DNA of 8,206 bases from Candidatus Gastranaerophilales bacterium (GTDB taxonomy: Bacteria > Cyanobacteriota > Vampirovibrionia > Gastranaerophilales > Gastranaerophilaceae), in NCBI GenBank assembly GCA_900772035.1, contig CAAGQE010000115.1, positions 1-8,206 of the forward strand, read 5' to 3'. Shown in pieces: positions 5,755-8,206 of this stretch (position 1 is its first letter; the number at the start of each line of letters is the position of its first letter). A program made the translations under genes and the position numbers. The notes below the pieces were generated by a model. It did not search any database and was not told the DNA's origin. It saw nothing but the letters and a program-made list of their open reading frames with translations.

Positions 5755-7266
5755 CTATTTGCAGCAAGAACATCCGCAAGTGCAAGCGTTTTCGGGCTTT
5801 TCTTTCGAGCAGAAAGTATCTCTGTCTACATAATATTCACCTTCAAGCGGGAATATTGTCATCCAAAGATTTTCTCTCCAATCGACGTCCAAAATTTCCT
5901 TAACATCTTGAGAATATTTATCTATTTTTGCCTTAATTTCAGGGTTTGTGAGATAGTCGGCAGCGCCTTTGTGAGTTTCATAAGGCTTAAATTGTTCATA
6001 GTAGCCCCTGAGAACGTCGGGGCGGTCAACAATCATGCACGGTCTCAACATATTTCCGTCTTCATAAGGAATACCGTTTCTGATAGCGCTCATGAAAGGT
6101 GAAGCCAATGCTTCAGTAAGTGTGCAATTTTTGAGGTTGTGAGTTGCCAAGTGAACGAACGTACAAGGTTCTACGTCTCCTCTGGGGTTTACGTGAACGT
6201 ATTGACGACCGCCTGCAATGCAGCCCATCATTTCGGGACCGTCGCCCCAGAAATCAACAGTCATCATCGGTAATGTATTACGAGCGTTGTAAACTGCTTT
6301 GAGGATTTTTTGTCTTTGTTGTGCGTTCGGGACCATATCAACATCGGGGCTTTCTCCGACGGGAACATAATGGAAGAACCAAGTCCAAAGAGAACCTTTG
6401 TCGCATAACATTTTCAAAAATTCGTCCGAAGTGACTTCGTCGCAGTTTTTGCTTGTTGTACAAATACTTGCGCCGAAGAAAATTCCTGCTTTTTTGAGTT
6501 TGTCCATTTTGTCCATAATCATATCGTAGCAGCCTTCACCACGAACGGCGTCTGTGTTTTCTTTTCTTCCGCCGAGTGAGAACATCGGGAACACGTTTCC
6601 GAGTTTTTGGAGTTTTTTAATTACTTCATCAGTAATCAAAGAGCCGTTTGTGAATGTGATAAATGCGCAATCGCTAAATTCTTCAGCAAGTTCCAAAAAC
6701 TCTTTTCTTGCAAAAGGTTCGCCGCCGACAACGGGGATAATATGTATACCCATTACGTCACGGGCTTCTTTGAAGATTTCTTCCCATTTTTCTTTTGTTA
6801 AATCTTCTTCAACCGTGTATTCATGCGCCCAACAACCTTTGCAATTAAAATTGCATCTTTTAGTAATACTTGATAAAAGTACGGTCGGTGGGAAAAATCC
6901 GTTCTTTTCATTGAAAGCGGAACGTTTTCTGAGGTTATCGCCATAATATCCGTTTACAAAAAAGTTTTTAATCCATTTGTTTCTGCAATTTGGATGAAGT
7001 TCTGTCAAAATTCTTTTCCACCAATAAAGATGCGGATGTTCCGATTCAAAAAGCCATTGCATTCTGCGTGCGTGGTTTATACCGCCTTTAGAACCTGCAA
7101 TTTTTTCAAAAGTTTTTGCAAGATTAATCAATTTTTCCTTGCTGAAATTATGTGACAAATAGTTTAAAGTCATATCGATTGCAAAATCGTTAAATTTTAA
7201 TTTCAATTTATCAAATCTGCCCATTGAGTTGGGTTGCCATACTGTTGACTGTTTTTCAACTCTCAT
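5755..7266 (-). CDS. Radical SAM enzyme with SPASM-like C-terminal region and cysteine-rich tail
   Basis: A 503-residue protein. The radical SAM cluster motif is TKRCNFNCKGCWA (C138, C142, C145; CxxxCxxC), followed by the SAM-binding VVGGEPFARKEF (179-190) and TFTNGSLITDEV (204-215). The later part is SPASM/twitch-like: GCIAGGRQYVHVNPRGDVEP (348-367) then C368, and RPC at C410, probably ligands for an auxiliary Fe-S cluster. A helical region of about 125 residues precedes the core. The tail ends in ACTCGCSCCK. It resembles a family of clostridial radical SAM proteins annotated without function; the reaction is unknown to me. The ATG at 7266 is chosen because AGGAGG lies 8 nt upstream; the same frame is open a further 61 codons upstream, but that stretch is intergenic and antisense to the kinase gene. 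It is the first gene of an operon with PAP2. Confidence 0.85.
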   Translation of the reverse strand: MRVEKQSTVWQPNSMGRFDKLKLKFNDFAIDMTLNYLSHNFSKEKLINLAKTFEKIAGSKGGINHARRMQWLFESEHPHLYWWKRILTELHPNCRNKWIKNFFVNGYYGDNLRKRSAFNEKNGFFPPTVLLSSITKRCNFNCKGCWAHEYTVEEDLTKEKWEEIFKEARDVMGIHIIPVVGGEPFARKEFLELAEEFSDCAFITFTNGSLITDEVIKKLQKLGNVFPMFSLGGRKENTDAVRGEGCYDMIMDKMDKLKKAGIFFGASICTTSKNCDEVTSDEFLKMLCDKGSLWTWFFHYVPVGESPDVDMVPNAQQRQKILKAVYNARNTLPMMTVDFWGDGPEMMGCIAGGRQYVHVNPRGDVEPCTFVHLATHNLKNCTLTEALASPFMSAIRNGIPYEDGNMLRPCMIVDRPDVLRGYYEQFKPYETHKGAADYLTNPEIKAKIDKYSQDVKEILDVDWRENLWMTIFPLEGEYYVDRDTFCSKEKPENACTCGCSCCK

Positions 7267-7274
7267 TAGAAAGT

Positions 7275-7280
7275 CCTCCT
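7275..7280 (-). promoter_or_regulatory. Ribosome binding site that decides the radical SAM start
   Basis: On the minus strand a full AGGAGG lies 8 nt before the ATG at 7266-7264. It is the strongest SD in the window and rules against the longer open frame that begins at 7449. Confidence 0.85.
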
Positions 7281-7291
7281 TTTTCACAAAA

Positions 7292-7297
7292 ATTATA
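7292..7297 (-). promoter_or_regulatory. -10 box of the radical SAM/PAP2 operon
   Basis: An exact TATAAT on the minus strand lies 11 nt upstream of the SD, giving an expected 5' leader of about 20 nt. No good -35 is seen 16-18 bp upstream. The position, just ahead of the SD and divergent from the kinase promoter, supports the call. Confidence 0.45.
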
Positions 7298-7323
7298 CAA
7301 CAAAAACGCAAAATAATAATCTC

Positions 7324-7352
7324 TTGTCGAATTGCAAGAAATATGGCATAAT
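7324..7352 (+). promoter_or_regulatory. Promoter candidate of the lipid kinase gene
   Basis: TTGTCG (7324-7329) is separated by 17 bp from CATAAT (7347-7352), with TGG immediately before the -10 (extended -10 type). The predicted RNA start falls at about 7359-7360, that is at the ATG, and no SD is visible. Confidence 0.45.
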
Positions 7353-7359
7353 CCGAGAT

Positions 7360-8206
7360 ATGGAAAACTTTTTGGTCGTGAACAATTTTAATGCGGGAAG
7401 AAAACAGGCAATTAAATACAAAAAGAGCCTGATAAAGTTTTTTCTGCAAAATAAAAAGAGTTTCAAATTCATTAATATTGATGAACTTTCCGAGTTTGAC
7501 ACGGCTGCGTTTGACACAATAATTGCCGTTGGCGGTGACGGAACCGTCAATAAAATTGTCCCCTACGTCATTAACACCGACAAAGTTTTAGGGATAATTC
7601 CCGCAGGGACGGCTAATCTTCTCGCCGCCAAAGCAGGTATTTCCTCTAACATTGATAAAGCCGTTAAAATAATCGAAAACGGTAAAACAAAAAAAATCGA
7701 CTGCTTGCACATTAACGAAAAGTATTGTGTTTTAAGAACGGGGTTTGGCTATGATTCCGATATCATCTGCAAAACTCCGCAATCTTTGAAAAACAAATTC
7801 GGCTATTTTGCATATTTTATTGCCGGAATACTTTTCGCGCTCAGGCTTAAACAAAAAAATTACAAAATCAAAATTAATGAAGAAGAACAAGCATTTCCTG
7901 CAACTTGTATAATCGTTGCAAATGCAGGAAATATGTATAAAAATATTGTTTCCGTCTCAAAAAATTGCAAACTTGATGACGGACTTATGGACGTGTTTAT
8001 TCTTGATGTACAAAATCCGATTTTGTATTTCTTTGAATTTTTAAAAATCATATTTAAAAGCAAATCCAATACTAAAAATGTAAAATACATACAAACTTCT
8101 AATATTGAGATAGAAAACGAATTTTGCAACTGTCACATTGACGGCGAAAAAACAAAAATTAGGGATAATATTAAAATTAATATTATCCCTAAATCCGTTA
8201 ATATTA
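7360..8206 (+). CDS. YegS/DgkB-type diacylglycerol (lipid) kinase, 3' end beyond the window
   Basis: An open frame of 282 codons runs off the right edge without a stop; the family is about 290-300 residues long, so it is nearly complete. The DAGK catalytic signatures are visible: a degenerate NPxAG-like NNFNAGRKQA (8-17), AVGGDGTVNKIV (56-67) for ATP binding, GIIPAGTANLLA (78-89), LDDGLMDVF (205-213) and the late IDGEKT (260-265). It would phosphorylate diacylglycerol or a related lipid with ATP at the membrane surface. It is transcribed divergently from the radical SAM/PAP2 pair, which contains a lipid phosphatase of opposite chemistry. The ATG at 7360 is the natural start, because the first beta strand (ENFLVVNN) begins directly after it; an in-frame TTG at 7324 is unlikely. 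Confidence 0.88.
   Translation, partial: MENFLVVNNFNAGRKQAIKYKKSLIKFFLQNKKSFKFINIDELSEFDTAAFDTIIAVGGDGTVNKIVPYVINTDKVLGIIPAGTANLLAAKAGISSNIDKAVKIIENGKTKKIDCLHINEKYCVLRTGFGYDSDIICKTPQSLKNKFGYFAYFIAGILFALRLKQKNYKIKINEEEQAFPATCIIVANAGNMYKNIVSVSKNCKLDDGLMDVFILDVQNPILYFFEFLKIIFKSKSNTKNVKYIQTSNIEIENEFCNCHIDGEKTKIRDNIKINIIPKSVNI
8159..8192. repeat. Perfect 16-bp inverted repeat with 2-bp spacer
   Basis: The left arm TTAGGGATAATATTAA (8159-8174) is exactly complementary to the right arm TTAATATTATCCCTAA (8177-8192), with AA between them. It lies inside the 3' part of the lipid kinase gene, where it encodes IRDNIKINIIPK. A further TTAATATTA copy is at 8198-8206. Its function is unknown. Confidence 0.8.

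Noticed and set aside
6554..6946. Plus-strand 130-codon open frame antisense to the radical SAM gene
   Set aside because: It overlaps the CxxxCxxC core on the opposite strand and shows no independent coding signal.
7322..7339. TCTTG/CAAGA inverted repeat over the kinase -35 region as an operator
   Set aside because: Only 5-bp arms around an asymmetric 8-bp centre, which is expected by chance in this composition.
7267..7449. 61-codon N-terminal extension of the radical SAM reading frame
   Set aside because: AGGAGG sits 8 nt before the ATG at 7266, and a TATAAT box lies inside the extension. The extension also covers the divergent kinase start and has no family-like sequence.
8159..8192. Palindrome as a dif/XerCD recombination site
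   Set aside because: dif sites have 11-bp arms around a central region of about 6 bp and are not perfectly symmetric. Here the ATAA/TTAT elements are separated by 14 bp and the symmetry is perfect.

Overview
The window is AT-rich, gene-dense bacterial chromosome with the standard genetic code and no sign of phage, IS, CRISPR, tRNA or rRNA. Short intergenic gaps, several near-consensus -35/-10 boxes and Shine-Dalgarno (SD) sites suggest a low-GC, probably host-associated anaerobe. A Clostridia-like Firmicute or a non-photosynthetic cyanobacterial relative (Gastranaerophilales/Melainabacteria) would fit. This placement is inference from gene style and composition, not from a marker gene.

Layout. 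(1) Positions 1-1573, plus strand: the 3' end of a gene that looks like the F1 ATP synthase epsilon subunit; two tandem, divergent DUF805 membrane proteins separated by a perfect 14-bp hairpin; and a 52-residue ORF that overlaps the second DUF805 gene. (2) Positions 1570-2946, minus strand: a NhaC/YuiF-type secondary transporter whose stop codon interlocks with that of the small ORF. It is divergent from (3) a 75-residue XRE regulator at 3084, which has a consensus promoter and a palindrome over its -35 box. (4) A DUF378 two-helix membrane protein (3422-3643) with its own SD and a strong terminator. (5) A polyprenyl-phosphate sugar-1-phosphate transferase (3731-5101) that starts a lipid-linked glycan, alone in its transcription unit and closed by a bidirectional terminator. 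(6) A minus-strand pair: a radical SAM/SPASM-like enzyme (true start 7266) followed after 6 nt by a PAP2 lipid phosphatase. (7) Divergent from it, a YegS/DgkB-type lipid kinase starting at 7360 and running off the right edge.

How the genes fit together. The right half is dominated by lipid and polyprenyl-phosphate chemistry: a phosphoglycosyl transferase, a PAP2 phosphatase and a diacylglycerol-kinase-like enzyme, with an uncharacterised radical SAM enzyme between the last two. A role for the radical SAM protein in modifying a membrane lipid is the most interesting hypothesis here, but it rests on context only. The left half is membrane-protein rich, and its best regulatory story is an autoregulated XRE repressor next to a transporter.
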